From the NCBI GenBank assembly GCA_017744935.1, contig JAGIAI010000020.1, positions 1 to 64,000 on the forward strand: a DNA stretch of 64,000 nt, given 5' to 3'. The DNA comes from Variovorax sp. GTDB lineage: Bacteria > Pseudomonadota > Gammaproteobacteria > Burkholderiales > Burkholderiaceae_C. This document shows positions 1 to 8,738 of the stretch, in pieces. Below the pieces are notes generated by a model. The model was not told where the DNA came from. It did no database searches and worked only from the letters and a program-made list of their open reading frames with translations. The position numbers and the translations under genes are program-made. Each line of letters opens with the position of its first letter. The first letter of the stretch is position 1.

Positions 1-94
1 CGGGGAAGAACGAAAGCGAAATGTCCTTCAAGATCTGCCGCTTGGGCGGCACGGTCTTGCTGACCTTGTTCATGGTGTAGACGTACTGGGCCAT
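1..94 (-). CDS. ettA: Energy-dependent translational throttle protein EttA (5' end only)
   Basis: Only the first 31 codons are present; the gene runs off the left edge. The peptide begins MAQYVYTMNKVSKTVPPKRQ and continues ILKDISLSFFP, which is the characteristic opening of EttA, an ABC-F ATPase that binds the ribosomal E site and gates the first elongation steps according to ATP/ADP level. The Walker motifs lie beyond the edge, so the identification rests on this very conserved N-terminus. It is divergent from the methyltransferase at 317, with 222 bases between them. Confidence 0.85.
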   Translation of the reverse strand, partial: MAQYVYTMNKVSKTVPPKRQILKDISLSFFP

Positions 95-316
95 GTCTAT
101 CTCTGCTCGATGATGGGGGACTGCACGGGGTGATCGGGAAACCAGCAACGAGCCTTGCGCGAGGATCGATTGCGGATCTGCCTTCTTGGCAGGCGCTTGC
201 TGCTGCAGCGCGATTTCCGACCGGGATTTGGGGGTGGAGTCTACCGCAGGCCCCCTGGTCCCGTGGAATCCAGGGGCGCAATCCCATGGCGGCGCTGCTA
301 TTCTCCGGCCCCATCC
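95..316. other. Divergent intergenic region between ettA and the TPR-methyltransferase gene
   Basis: This stretch separates two divergent start codons and has no convincing gene. On the plus strand an extended -10-like element TGCTATTCT (296-304) lies 12 bases before the ATG at 317. There is no Shine-Dalgarno-like sequence in front of that ATG, so the transcript may have a very short leader. I see no strong inverted repeat. Confidence 0.35.
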
Positions 317-1567
317 ATGAGCACCACACCCGCACCCGAAGCTTTCGAACAGGCCCGTCAGCGCTTTTTCGAGGGGCTCGAAGCCTTCGAGACCGGGCGC
401 TTCGCCGATGCGGAGCAGGCGTATCTCGCTTCGCTCGCACTGGTGCCGGGACGGATTTCCACACTGCTCAACCTCGTTGCCACCCAGCTCAGGCTCGGAC
501 GCCCGCAGCATGCGCTCGGCGGGATCGAGCAGATCCTTTCCGTCGAGCCTGACAACGCGGAAGCGTGGTTTCACAAGGGGAACGCATTCGGGCAGTTGAA
601 CCAGCACCCGGAAGCGCTCACCAGCTATGAAAAGGTGCTGCGACTCGGCACGCTGCCTCCCGCAGAACCCTGGCTTCGCCACGGCCAGACACTCCAGGCG
701 CTCGGTCGCCCTGAACAGGCGCTGGATTCGTACGACCGCGCGCTGGCCGCCGGCCCCGGCATCGCGCAGGCATGGACCAACCGCGGCAGCATCCTGCGTG
801 ACATGAAGCGAAGTGAAGAAGCCGCCGCCGCGTTCAGGCAGGCGCTGGCGCTCGGCGCCGACCCCGAACTGCACCACTACTACCTCGCCGCGGTGTCCGT
901 CGAGCAAGCGACACCGCCGACCGCGCCCGGTCACTATGTCGAAACGCTGTTCGACGACTACGCGCATGAATTCGATGCTCATCTGGTCGGGCAGCTCGGC
1001 TACAAGGCGCACCGGACGCTGACGACGCATCTCGCGGGACTGGGCCGTGGGTTCCGGTCGGCCGTCGACCTCGGTTGCGGGACCGGTCTCTGCGCGCCAT
1101 ATCTCAAGCCGATCGCCGACAAACTGGTCGGCGTCGACCTGTCCAGCCAGATGCTGCAGAAGGCACAAGCGCTTGGCCTCTACGAGCGGCTGGTGCATGC
1201 GGACATCGTGGCTTACCTCGCGCAGACGGATGAGCAGCACGACCTCGTCACGGCCGCCGATGTTTTCATCTACGTCGGCGATCTCGCGCCGGTTTTTGCA
1301 GCACTCGACAAGACGTTGGAGCCGGGTGGCATCTTCTGCTTTTCTGCGGAGTCGGCGGCCGACGAGAACTCGGACTTCGAGTTGCTGCCCAGCCTGCGCT
1401 ACGCGCATTCGGAACGCTACCTTCGCGGCCTCGCGGCACGCCACGGCCTGGATGTCGTGCGTGTGGTGCACGCGCCGATCCGGGACGACCAACGCGAAGC
1501 GATCGCAGGGATGTTCGTCTATCTCCGGCGCCCGGAAGGGCTCGCTGAGCCGCTTTCCCGGCGGTAG
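317..1567 (+). CDS. TPR-repeat protein fused to an SAM-dependent methyltransferase
   Basis: The protein is 416 aa. Residues about 10-195 form tetratricopeptide repeats (recurring A-x-x-x-Y/F ... G/A spacing and conserved Pro ends). From about residue 215 a class I methyltransferase begins, with the SAM-binding glycine motif DLGCGTG at 251-257 followed by an acidic residue after the next strand (VGVDLS). Such TPR-methyltransferase fusions are common in proteobacteria; the substrate is unknown, and a protein or small-molecule acceptor selected by the TPRs is plausible. An in-frame upstream extension to 155 is low complexity and unlike the family, so the ATG at 317 was chosen. The gene stands alone between ettA and rhlE. 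Confidence 0.8.
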   Translation: MSTTPAPEAFEQARQRFFEGLEAFETGRFADAEQAYLASLALVPGRISTLLNLVATQLRLGRPQHALGGIEQILSVEPDNAEAWFHKGNAFGQLNQHPEALTSYEKVLRLGTLPPAEPWLRHGQTLQALGRPEQALDSYDRALAAGPGIAQAWTNRGSILRDMKRSEEAAAAFRQALALGADPELHHYYLAAVSVEQATPPTAPGHYVETLFDDYAHEFDAHLVGQLGYKAHRTLTTHLAGLGRGFRSAVDLGCGTGLCAPYLKPIADKLVGVDLSSQMLQKAQALGLYERLVHADIVAYLAQTDEQHDLVTAADVFIYVGDLAPVFAALDKTLEPGGIFCFSAESAADENSDFELLPSLRYAHSERYLRGLAARHGLDVVRVVHAPIRDDQREAIAGMFVYLRRPEGLAEPLSRR

Positions 1568-1578
1568 GGCGCGACTCA

Positions 1579-1587
1579 TGCGACAAT
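1579..1587 (+). promoter_or_regulatory. Extended -10-like element upstream of rhlE
   Basis: TGCGACAAT has the TG-N-(-10 hexamer) layout of an extended -10 promoter, followed by TAAC. No good -35 is visible. If used, it would give rhlE a leader of about 185 nt, which contains the hairpin at 1712-1737. Similar GACAAT/AACAAT hexamers occur before gloA and pdxH. Confidence 0.3.
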
Positions 1588-1711
1588 AACGGCCGTTGTC
1601 GGGTCCAGTTGCCCGCAACACCGGCTCTCCGCCGGGGACGAAGAAGGCCTATCTCCTCTCGGTGCATCAGGTCTTCAGGCTCCCAACCCTGACCTTCATC
1701 CATCCTTACTG

Positions 1712-1737
1712 GCAGGGCGTCAACGAGACGCCCCTGC
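1712..1737 (+). promoter_or_regulatory. Stem-loop in the rhlE 5' leader
   Basis: GGGCGTC and GACGCCC (1715-1733) pair around the loop AACGA, and the stem can be prolonged by GCA/TGC with one bulged C. No T-run follows, so it is not a simple intrinsic terminator. Leaders of DEAD-box helicase genes are often structured and autoregulated; whether this one is cannot be told from sequence alone. Confidence 0.4.
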
Positions 1738-1779
1738 GGGTGGATACCACTGCGCCGTGTAGGGCGCTTGTTGAATTCA

Positions 1780-3537
1780 ATGAACTTTGACGATCTGAAG
1801 CTGGCCCCGGCCATCTTGAAAGCCGTGCGTGAGCAGGGCTACGAAAATCCCACTCCCATCCAGGCCCAGGCCATTCCGGCCGTACTCGAAGGCCACGACC
1901 TCCTCGGCGGCGCCCAGACCGGCACCGGCAAGACCGCCGCCTTCACCCTGCCCCTGCTGCACAAGCTCACCATGAGCCGCAGCGCCAACAACAAGTTCGG
2001 CGGCACCGGCATTCGCGCCCTCGTCCTCACGCCGACGCGCGAACTCGCGGCACAGGTCGAAGAGTCCGTCCGCGCCTATGGCAAATACCTGCAGCTGAGC
2101 TCGACCGTGATCTTCGGCGGCGTCGGCATGAACCCGCAGATCGACCGCCTGAAGCGCGGCGTCGACATCCTCGTGGCCACGCCCGGCCGTCTGCTCGACC
2201 TGCAGCAGCAGGGCATGCTCGACCTTTCGACCGTGCAGATGCTGGTGCTCGACGAAGCGGACCGCATGCTCGACATGGGCTTCATCCATGACGTGCGAAA
2301 GGTGCTCGCACTGGTGCCGAAGGAAAAGCAGAGCCTGCTGTTCTCCGCCACCTTCAGCGACGAGATCCGCGAACTCGCCGCGGGCCTGCTGCGCGATCCG
2401 CAGCACATCCAGGTCACGCCGCGCAACACGACCGTGCAGCGCATTACGCAGGTGATCCACCCGGTCGGTCGCACCAAGAAGAAGGCCCTGCTCGCGCACA
2501 TCATCAACGAGCACAACTGGAGCCAGGTGCTGGTCTTCACCCGCACCAAGTTCGGCGCCAACAACGTCGCCGAATTCCTCACCAAGAACGGCATCGAAGC
2601 GATGGCGCTGCACGGCAACAAGAGCCAGAGCGCACGCACGCAGGCGCTGGCCGGTTTCAAGACGGGCGCGATCCGCGCGCTCGTCGCGACCGACATCGCG
2701 GCGCGCGGCATCGACATCGACGAGCTGCCGCACGTCGTGAACTACGAGATCCCGAACGTCAGCGAAGACTACGTCCACCGTATCGGCCGCACTGGCCGCG
2801 CGGGTGCGAGCGGCGAGGCCGTGAGCCTCGTGTGCCTCGACGAAGAAGGCTTCATGCAGGAGATCGAGCGCTTCACCAAGCAGCAGATCCCGGTCAAGGT
2901 CATCGAAGGCTTCGGCCCCGAAGAAGGCGAACGCGCAGAACCGATCGCGATGGGCCGCCAGACCATCTGGGGCGGCGCCGGCCGTCCGCCGAGCCGTGAA
3001 GTGATGCAGGCCGCCGCCAAGGCAGCGCGCCAGGAAATGATGCAGCGCATCCGCGACAACAAGGCTGCGCAAGGCGATCGCGGCGGCAACGGACAGCGCC
3101 GCAGCGGCAGCAATGGCGGCAATGGCCAGCAGCCAGCTCAGGGCGCGCAAGCGAATCGCAACGCCAACGGCGGCCAAGGCGGCCGCGGCCAGGGTGGACG
3201 CGGACAAGGCCCGCGCGGCCCGCAGGGTCCGGCGCGCAGCCCGCACCACGCCCCGGTGCATCACCATCACGGGCACGATCACCACGAGGAGCGCCAGCCG
3301 CGCCATCACGGCAACAGCCACAGCCCCACGCAGGCCGATGCGCTGGCGCACATGCGCGCCGAATCGATGTCGGGTGCCTCGGGCCAGCCAGATCCGCTGC
3401 GCACCAGCGTCGACAGCCTGGGCGGCCGCGGCAACCGTGGTCGCCGTGGCGGCAACGGCGGTGGCAACCGCTCCGGCGGGGGCGGCGGCAATCGCTCGGG
3501 CGGTGGTTTCGGCGGTGGCCGTTCGTTCGGTCGCTGA
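1780..3537 (+). CDS. rhlE: DEAD-box ATP-dependent RNA helicase, RhlE type
   Basis: The protein is 585 aa. It carries the ordered helicase motifs: Q-motif region near residues 20-28, motif I AQTGTGKT (45-52), PTRELA, motif II DEAD (158-161), motif III SAT (189-191), and motif [10 protein letters not shown] (333-340). RhlE proteins unwind short RNA duplexes in ribosome assembly, RNA decay and cold adaptation. The C-terminal third (about 420-585) is low complexity: Gly/Asn/Arg/Gln-rich with RGG-like repeats, a His-rich patch at about 488-515, and a Gly-Ser-Arg tail. This resembles the RNA-binding tails of other RhlE proteins. ATG 1780 ([10 protein letters not shown]) was chosen over an in-frame TTG at 1768. 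A bidirectional terminator follows. Confidence 0.93.
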   Translation: MNFDDLKLAPAILKAVREQGYENPTPIQAQAIPAVLEGHDLLGGAQTGTGKTAAFTLPLLHKLTMSRSANNKFGGTGIRALVLTPTRELAAQVEESVRAYGKYLQLSSTVIFGGVGMNPQIDRLKRGVDILVATPGRLLDLQQQGMLDLSTVQMLVLDEADRMLDMGFIHDVRKVLALVPKEKQSLLFSATFSDEIRELAAGLLRDPQHIQVTPRNTTVQRITQVIHPVGRTKKKALLAHIINEHNWSQVLVFTRTKFGANNVAEFLTKNGIEAMALHGNKSQSARTQALAGFKTGAIRALVATDIAARGIDIDELPHVVNYEIPNVSEDYVHRIGRTGRAGASGEAVSLVCLDEEGFMQEIERFTKQQIPVKVIEGFGPEEGERAEPIAMGRQTIWGGAGRPPSREVMQAAAKAARQEMMQRIRDNKAAQGDRGGNGQRRSGSNGGNGQQPAQGAQANRNANGGQGGRGQGGRGQGPRGPQGPARSPHHAPVHHHHGHDHHEERQPRHHGNSHSPTQADALAHMRAESMSGASGQPDPLRTSVDSLGGRGNRGRRGGNGGGNRSGGGGGNRSGGGFGGGRSFGR

Positions 3538-3556
3538 GCGAACCACTCCGCAACCA

Positions 3557-3588
3557 AAAAGGGCGCCTTTCGGGGCGCCCTTTTGTTT
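3557..3588. terminator. Bidirectional intrinsic terminator between rhlE and the ugpC-like ATPase gene
   Basis: An A-run, then GGGCGCC, a short TTTCGG loop region, GGCGCCC and a TTTTGTTTT tract. Both strands read as a GC hairpin followed by U residues, so it can end transcription of rhlE (plus) and of the sugar transport operon (minus). Confidence 0.85.
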
Positions 3589-3602
3589 TCAGCGACGTGC
3601 GG

Positions 3603-4673
3603 CTAGCCCAGCCGTTTCCCGCTCTGCCGATCGAACAGGTGCACGCTGCCGCCGGAGATCACCAGTCCGACGATCTGGTCCGGTTGCGCGTCGACCCGCC
3701 CGTGCACCGCCAGCGTGAGGCTCGCCTCCCCGACCTGCACCAGCAACTCGGTTTCGGCGCCCGTCGGTTCGACCACCACCACGCGGGCTGGCACGCCGTT
3801 CTCCGGGGCAGACAGCGTGATGTCGCCGGGTCGGATGCCGTAGTGGACCAGTTGCCCGTCCGTCGCCGACGTCCCTGCCGGCACAGGCCAGCGCTCGCCT
3901 TGCGCCTCGACATAGGCGTTGCCGTCGGTGCGCCGTACGGTTCCTTCGATCACGTTCATCGCCGGAGAACCGATGAACTGCGCAACGAACAGGTTGTCGG
4001 GCCGGTCGTAGAGTTCGAGCGGCGTGCCGATCTGCTCGACCATGCCGTCGTGCATCACAACGATGCGGTCGGCCATGGTCATTGCCTCGATCTGGTCGTG
4101 CGTGACATAGACCGTCGTCGTCTTCAGCCGCTGGTGCAGCGCCTTGATCTCGGCACGCATCGCGACGCGCAGCTTCGCGTCGAGATTGGACAGCGGCTCA
4201 TCGAAGAGAAAGACTTTCGGATCACGCACGATCGCGCGTCCCATCGCGACCCGCTGACGCTGGCCGCCGGACAACTCGCGCGGATAGCGGCCCAGCAGGT
4301 GGTCGAGGTTGAGGATCTTCGCAGCCGACGACACCCGCTGCTCCGTGACCGCCTTGTCGGCATTGCGCAGGCGCAGGCTGAAGCCCATGTTCTCGCCGAC
4401 GGTCATGTGCGGGTAGAGCGCGTAGCTCTGGAACACCATTGCGATGTCGCGATCCTTCGATTCGAGTTCGTTGACCACGCGCCCGTCGATCAGGATCTCG
4501 CCACCGGTGATTTCCTCGAGGCCGGCGAGCATGCGCAGCAACGTCGATTTGCCGCAGCCCGAGGGGCCGACCAGGACGACGAACTCGCCGTCTTCGATCT
4601 CGAAGCCGAGTCGCTCGATGATGCGCGTCTTGCCGTAGGACTTCTGGACGTTGCGAAAGGTGACTGATGCCAT
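3603..4673 (-). CDS. Carbohydrate ABC transporter ATP-binding protein (UgpC/MsmK/ThuK type)
   Basis: The protein is 356 aa, the usual length for CUT1-family ATPases. Walker A is GPSGCGKST (36-44), the signature LSGGQ is at 134-138 and Walker B FLFDEP at 155-160, followed by the D-loop SNLDAK and a C-terminal TOBE/MalK-like regulatory domain (about 235-350). It energises uptake by the two permeases and the binding protein encoded just upstream in the same operon. Such ATPases are named ugpC or msmX by homology, and the sugar cannot be assigned from this subunit. It is the last gene of the operon, ending at the shared terminator. Confidence 0.9.
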   Translation of the reverse strand: MASVTFRNVQKSYGKTRIIERLGFEIEDGEFVVLVGPSGCGKSTLLRMLAGLEEITGGEILIDGRVVNELESKDRDIAMVFQSYALYPHMTVGENMGFSLRLRNADKAVTEQRVSSAAKILNLDHLLGRYPRELSGGQRQRVAMGRAIVRDPKVFLFDEPLSNLDAKLRVAMRAEIKALHQRLKTTTVYVTHDQIEAMTMADRIVVMHDGMVEQIGTPLELYDRPDNLFVAQFIGSPAMNVIEGTVRRTDGNAYVEAQGERWPVPAGTSATDGQLVHYGIRPGDITLSAPENGVPARVVVVEPTGAETELLVQVGEASLTLAVHGRVDAQPDQIVGLVISGGSVHLFDRQSGKRLG

Positions 4674-4694
4674 GTTGCTTCTTCCCTGAACCGT

Positions 4695-5546
4695 TCAGCT
4701 CTTAACCGCTCCGGCGGTGATGCCGCCGACCATGTAGCGTTTGAACGCGTAGTAGATCGCCGCCGGAGGCAGCGCATAGATGAGACCCGTCGCCATCAGC
4801 AGCTCCCACGGAGAATCGTCAGCCGCCAGGAAATTGCCGAGCGCCACCGCGAGCGTGACGCTGCGGTCATTCGACAGCAGCAGGAAGGCGTAGAGGTATT
4901 CGTTCCACGCGAGCAGCAGCGCATAGGTGCCGACCGCCACCAGCGAAGGCACCATCAGCGGCAGATACACAAGCCGGAAGAGCTGCAGTGGCGATGCACC
5001 GTCCATGCGCGCGGCTTCGTCCAGCTCGTAGGGCAGCTTGTCCGAAGCCTGCTTCAGCACCCAGATGCAGTACGGCGAGGCAATGGTCACCATCGCGAGG
5101 ATCAGCGACCACTGGCTGTTCAGCAGCCCGTAGTTGCCCATGGTCTTGTACATGGGCACCGCGAGGAACGCTGCAGGGATGAAGTAGGTGAAGAGCGCCA
5201 TGTTCATCACCGTGCGCCCTCCCCGCACCTTCAGCCGGCTGATGGCGAACGCTGCGGTGGTTGCGACGAACAGCGTGATCACGCCGACAGCCACTGCGAT
5301 CAGCACCGAGTTGCCGAGCTGCACCCAGAAGTGGTCGAGATAGAAATGCTTCTGGTGGAAGACGGTCGCGAAGTTGTCGAAGGTCGGCGAATCCGGCCAT
5401 AGCTTGCCGGTCGTCGCCTCGCCCCGCGGCGAGATCGCGAACAGCACCATGTGATAGACGGGGATCAGCGTCCACAGCAGCACCGGGATGCCGATCAGCA
5501 GCAGCTTGGCCTCGTTGCCGACGGACTTGAGTGTCCAGCGTTTCAT
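4695..5546 (-). CDS. Carbohydrate ABC transporter permease (second membrane subunit)
   Basis: The protein is 283 aa with about six membrane segments, the first near residues 14-35. The EAA loop typical of MalG/UgpE/ThuG permeases lies at about 185-205 (DEAARMDGASPLQLF), the contact site for the ATPase. It is an inner-membrane component of a CUT1 sugar importer, partnered with the permease at 5629-6504. The ATPase gene follows after 21 bases. Confidence 0.9.
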   Translation of the reverse strand: MKRWTLKSVGNEAKLLLIGIPVLLWTLIPVYHMVLFAISPRGEATTGKLWPDSPTFDNFATVFHQKHFYLDHFWVQLGNSVLIAVAVGVITLFVATTAAFAISRLKVRGGRTVMNMALFTYFIPAAFLAVPMYKTMGNYGLLNSQWSLILAMVTIASPYCIWVLKQASDKLPYELDEAARMDGASPLQLFRLVYLPLMVPSLVAVGTYALLLAWNEYLYAFLLLSNDRSVTLAVALGNFLAADDSPWELLMATGLIYALPPAAIYYAFKRYMVGGITAGAVKS

Positions 5547-5628
5547 GTCGCCCTCCGCCGAGCCGCCTCAAGGTGGCCGAGCGCCCCCCCGGGGGGCAGC
5601 GAATACACGCAGTGATGAGCGTGGGGGT
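5547..5628. repeat. Intergenic repeat (REP-like, copy 1) between the two sugar permease genes
   Basis: This 82-base gap contains the palindrome GCCCCCCCGGGGGGC (5583-5597), then AGCGAATACACGCAGTGATGA and GCGTGGGGG. The order G5-6, GCGAA, ACACG, AGTG, GC, G5 recurs in inverted orientation at 45307-45400. From memory, this kind of GC hairpin is frequent between genes in Comamonadaceae genomes. Within an operon it could act as an mRNA stabiliser or attenuator, setting the ratio of upstream to downstream subunits. Confidence 0.55.
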
Positions 5629-6504
5629 TCATTTCGAGAGCCTCTTCATCATGAGATAGACCAGCGGCAACACCAAGGGCAATGCCACCACGATGGAAGC
5701 CATCGACAGGTCCACCTGGTCGAGCCGCAGATAGCGGATGCCGAGCGTCGCCAGCACGTGCGTCAAGTCAGCAGGTCCACCGCCTGTGAGCAGATAGACA
5801 CTGTTGAAATCGCCCAGCGTCCAGATCATCGAAAGGATCAGCGACGTGACATAAAGCGTGCGCAGCGCAGGCCAGCTGATGAAGCGGAACTTCTGCCAGG
5901 TGCTCGCGCCATCGACCGATGCGGCCTCGTACTGCTCGGTCGGGATCGCGAGGCGGCCCGCGACCAGGATCAGCGTCCAGAACGGCAGTGACTTCCAGAT
6001 GTGCATCAGCATCGCGAAGCCGAGCGCCAGCGTCGGATCGTTCAGCCAGTTCGGGCCGTCGAGCCCCGTGAGGCGGAAGATGGTGCTGTTGATCACGCCC
6101 CACTCCGGATTGAGCATGAAGCGCACCGACAGGATGGTCGGGATCGACGGCACCGCCCACGGCAGGATGAAGATGCCCGAAAGAATCTTGATCCACCACC
6201 GCCCCTGCACGAAGAAGCCCGACAGCAGCAGCGCCACTGCCATCTTGAGATTGATCGCGATGACGAGGAACAGGATCGTGTTGATCACCGACCGGAAGAA
6301 GATCGGATCGGCGACCAGGTGCTCGTAGCTCTGAGGATGGCGCGCCAGCCAGAGCCCGTAGCACACCGGGTAGAGCACGAAGATCGCGAACACCAGCAGG
6401 TAGGGAACGACCATCAGCCGCCCCCAGAACTGCCAGCGTCCGCCCTTCGAGGCCGACACCTCGGTGGTGCCGGGCGCCGCCACGGCGCTTGCGGTGGAAC
6501 TCAT
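5629..6504 (-). CDS. Carbohydrate ABC transporter permease (first membrane subunit)
   Basis: The protein is 291 aa with a cytoplasmic N-terminus of about 30 residues and six predicted membrane helices. The EAA-type loop EAASVDGASTWQKFRFI lies near residue 195, which places it in the MalF/UgpA/ThuF group of CUT1 permeases. It forms the heterodimeric channel with the product of the gene at 4695. It lies 27 bases after the solute-binding protein gene and is separated from the second permease gene by a repeat element. Confidence 0.9.
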   Translation of the reverse strand: MSSTASAVAAPGTTEVSASKGGRWQFWGRLMVVPYLLVFAIFVLYPVCYGLWLARHPQSYEHLVADPIFFRSVINTILFLVIAINLKMAVALLLSGFFVQGRWWIKILSGIFILPWAVPSIPTILSVRFMLNPEWGVINSTIFRLTGLDGPNWLNDPTLALGFAMLMHIWKSLPFWTLILVAGRLAIPTEQYEAASVDGASTWQKFRFISWPALRTLYVTSLILSMIWTLGDFNSVYLLTGGGPADLTHVLATLGIRYLRLDQVDLSMASIVVALPLVLPLVYLMMKRLSK

Positions 6505-6531
6505 GGCTGGCTACTCCTTCAGCTCAGTACT

Positions 6532-7908
6532 TCATCGCGCAACTGTCTTGATGCGCTCGATCATTTCGTCGACGGCCTTGTCCACCGGCACCTTGTCGCT
6601 CACGATGCGGTTCATTGCCTTGGCCCAGACGTTCTCGTTGTTGAGGATGGTGAACTTGTAGTTCTTCGTGAATTCGAAGGTCACCGTGCCGGCCGCGTAC
6701 TGGTTGTAGACCGATTTGCGATGCGAATCAGCCTGCCAGAACGGGCTCGCCTGCCCGGCCTTGGTCACCGGGAACCAGCGGCCCAGCGAACCCTCGACAT
6801 ACGGCGTGAGGTTCTCCTCCTGCATGAGGAATGTCACGAACTCCTTGGCGCGCTGCTTGTTCTTGCCGTCCTTGAACACCACGCCGGTCTTCACCGCAGT
6901 GCGATAGACCATCTTGCTGCCGTCCGGCTTGCTCGGGAAGCCCGCTGTGCGGATGCGCTCGAAGTAGTTCTTCTTGGCCTCCTCGCGCTGCTCGGGCGTG
7001 AGCGACGCATTGTTCGAATCGTCGAGCCACTTCGCCGGCAGCGAGATGGTCGCGTTGTGCGTCATCACCGTCGTCTTGTTGTGGAACGCGACGTTGTTGT
7101 CCGGGTCCTTCCAGCTCGTCGAGGACGGCGGCGTGCAGCCCTTCTGGTAGGGCGCGACGTAGTCGGTCATCGCGCTGATCAGGCCGGCGCGAACGGACGG
7201 ATCGTCAACCAGCAGCTTGCCGCTGTCGTTCACCATCTTCACGTTGTAGGCATCGGCGAAGGTCAGGAACGAATAGAACGAATCGCTCGAATCCACGCCC
7301 ATCGGCATGCCCGTGCCGAAGGTGCGCTTGCCGGTCTTCTGGCGGCTGGCGGGCTGCACCTTCTCGCACCAGAACGACCAGTAGTCCTTCCAGGTGGTCG
7401 GGATGTCCGACTCCTTGAAGCCTGCGTCGGCCAGCATGTCGATCCAGTAGTTGATGTGCATCGTCTGCTGTTTGATCGGGAAGGCGTAGTAGGCCTTCGA
7501 CTTCGTCTGGTCGTTGTAGAGGAAGGTGGTCTCGACCGTGTTGGGCGCGAAGCGGCTCACCATCGGCGCGATCACGCTGCTGATGTCTTCGAGCTTGCCG
7601 TCGAAGGCCCATTTGCCGGTGACCTGAAAGTCATACACGTCGGCATAGGCCACGTCCGGCGGGCTGCCCGAATCGAGCGCTGAAACCGTCTTCGGGATCA
7701 TGTCCTGCACCGGGTACTGAGACAGCTCGACCTTGACGCCCTTGTGCTTCTCTTCGAACTTCTTGATGGCAGCGAAGAGCGCATCGTCCTCGGCCTTGTA
7801 GAAGCCCTTCACCCACCAGACGGTGAGCTTCTCCTGCGCCGCCGCCTGCCCGGCGACCGTCAGGCCCATCGCCATCAATACCGGGACCATCAATGCCTTC
7901 AGTTTCAT
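6532..7908 (-). CDS. Periplasmic carbohydrate-binding protein of the ABC transporter
   Basis: The protein is 458 aa. It has a Sec signal peptide with probable cleavage after residue 24 (AAA|QEK). The mature protein is a family 1 solute-binding protein: an opening strand LTVWW, the PPDVAYAD segment around residue 90, and many exposed Trp/Tyr residues suited to sugar stacking. It delivers substrate to the two permeases downstream. AGGAGA lies at correct spacing before the ATG. The substrate is not determined; the flanking hydroxyacid dehydrogenase and GntR/FCD regulator suggest a sugar, a sugar acid or a glycoside. Confidence 0.88.
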   Translation of the reverse strand: MKLKALMVPVLMAMGLTVAGQAAAQEKLTVWWVKGFYKAEDDALFAAIKKFEEKHKGVKVELSQYPVQDMIPKTVSALDSGSPPDVAYADVYDFQVTGKWAFDGKLEDISSVIAPMVSRFAPNTVETTFLYNDQTKSKAYYAFPIKQQTMHINYWIDMLADAGFKESDIPTTWKDYWSFWCEKVQPASRQKTGKRTFGTGMPMGVDSSDSFYSFLTFADAYNVKMVNDSGKLLVDDPSVRAGLISAMTDYVAPYQKGCTPPSSTSWKDPDNNVAFHNKTTVMTHNATISLPAKWLDDSNNASLTPEQREEAKKNYFERIRTAGFPSKPDGSKMVYRTAVKTGVVFKDGKNKQRAKEFVTFLMQEENLTPYVEGSLGRWFPVTKAGQASPFWQADSHRKSVYNQYAAGTVTFEFTKNYKFTILNNENVWAKAMNRIVSDKVPVDKAVDEMIERIKTVAR

Positions 7909-7938
7909 ACAGCTGTCTCCTTGTTGTAAACGGGATTG

Positions 7939-7953
7939 GCTCGGTGCACGAGC
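7939..7953. promoter_or_regulatory. Inverted repeat between the gntR-type gene and the solute-binding protein gene
   Basis: GCTCG-GTGCA-CGAGC is a perfect 5-bp inverted repeat about 30 bases upstream of the binding-protein ATG. It may be an operator for the adjacent GntR regulator or an mRNA stem that raises expression of the binding-protein gene relative to its operon neighbours. Confidence 0.3.
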
Positions 7954-7983
7954 ACTGGTTGGAAGAAACGGATGTCCGGCCGC

Positions 7984-8730
7984 TCAGGCGGCTTTCAACC
8001 TGGGTGGCGGCCGGCCGAGGCGCGGCAAGCGGCGGCGCGAGCCGAGGACCTCCTCGATGTCCTCGCGCGCGCCATCGATCAGCTTGATGATGGCCCGCTC
8101 CGCCTTCGCGGGGTTGTGCGCGATCACGGCGTCGAGCACTGCGCGGTGCATCGGCAGCGACATCGCCGGGCCGTCCTTCTTGATCGTGGAAATCTCGAAG
8201 CTGGTGCGCAGCAGCGCGTGCAGCGCCTTGCTCATCTGCGCGAGCATGCGGTTCTGCGCAGCGCGCAACAGGCCATGATGGAAACGCAGGTCGAAGGTGA
8301 CATAGTCGCCGCCGAACTCGACTGCATGCTTCATGCCTGCGAAGGCCGCCTCGATCTCCTCGATGTCTTCAGCAGTGGCTCGCTCCGCAGCAAGCCGCAC
8401 CGCCGCAGGCTCCACAGCGCGGCGCAAGTCCTGCAAGTCGCGCAGGAACTCGGGCGTGAGGCCCGCACGCGCCTGCCAGGTAATCACGTCGGGGTCGAAC
8501 CAGTTCCACTGGTCATCCGGCAACACACGTGTGCCGACCTTCGGGCCGGTCACGATGAGCCCCTTGGCGACGAGCGATTTCACCGCCTCGCGCACCACGG
8601 TGCGGCTCACGCCGAACTCTTCACACAGCAGCGGCTCGGACGGCATTGGTGCACCGATCGCGTAGCGGCGCGAAACGATCGCCTCTCCTAACAGATCCAG
8701 CGTACGGCGGCCGTGGGTGCTCTTGCTCAT
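7984..8730 (-). CDS. GntR-family transcriptional regulator, FadR subfamily (FCD domain)
   Basis: The protein is 248 aa: an N-terminal winged helix (about residues 10-70, with SRTVVREAVKSLVAKGL in the recognition helix region) and an all-helical FCD effector domain (about 90-225) with the His/Asp/Arg set typical of metal-dependent acid-sensing FCD proteins. FCD regulators commonly sense sugar acids, lactate or hydroxy acids. It sits between the dehydrogenase and the transporter genes on the same strand, so it is probably the local regulator. A perfect 15-bp palindrome upstream of the dehydrogenase (9750-9764) is a candidate operator. Confidence 0.88.
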   Translation of the reverse strand: MSKSTHGRRTLDLLGEAIVSRRYAIGAPMPSEPLLCEEFGVSRTVVREAVKSLVAKGLIVTGPKVGTRVLPDDQWNWFDPDVITWQARAGLTPEFLRDLQDLRRAVEPAAVRLAAERATAEDIEEIEAAFAGMKHAVEFGGDYVTFDLRFHHGLLRAAQNRMLAQMSKALHALLRTSFEISTIKKDGPAMSLPMHRAVLDAVIAHNPAKAERAIIKLIDGAREDIEEVLGSRRRLPRLGRPPPRLKAA

Positions 8731-8738
8731 GCGGGTTC

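Noticed and set aside
3100..3537. Short repeats of GGCGGC and GGCAAC as a microsatellite locus
   Set aside because: They encode the Gly/Asn/Arg tail expected for RhlE and show no perfect long tandem unit.
1777..3546. A long open frame antisense to rhlE
   Set aside because: It is an alternate-frame by-product of GC-rich codon bias; its composition is Ala/Arg/His-rich with no recognisable domain, and rhlE covers it with all helicase motifs.
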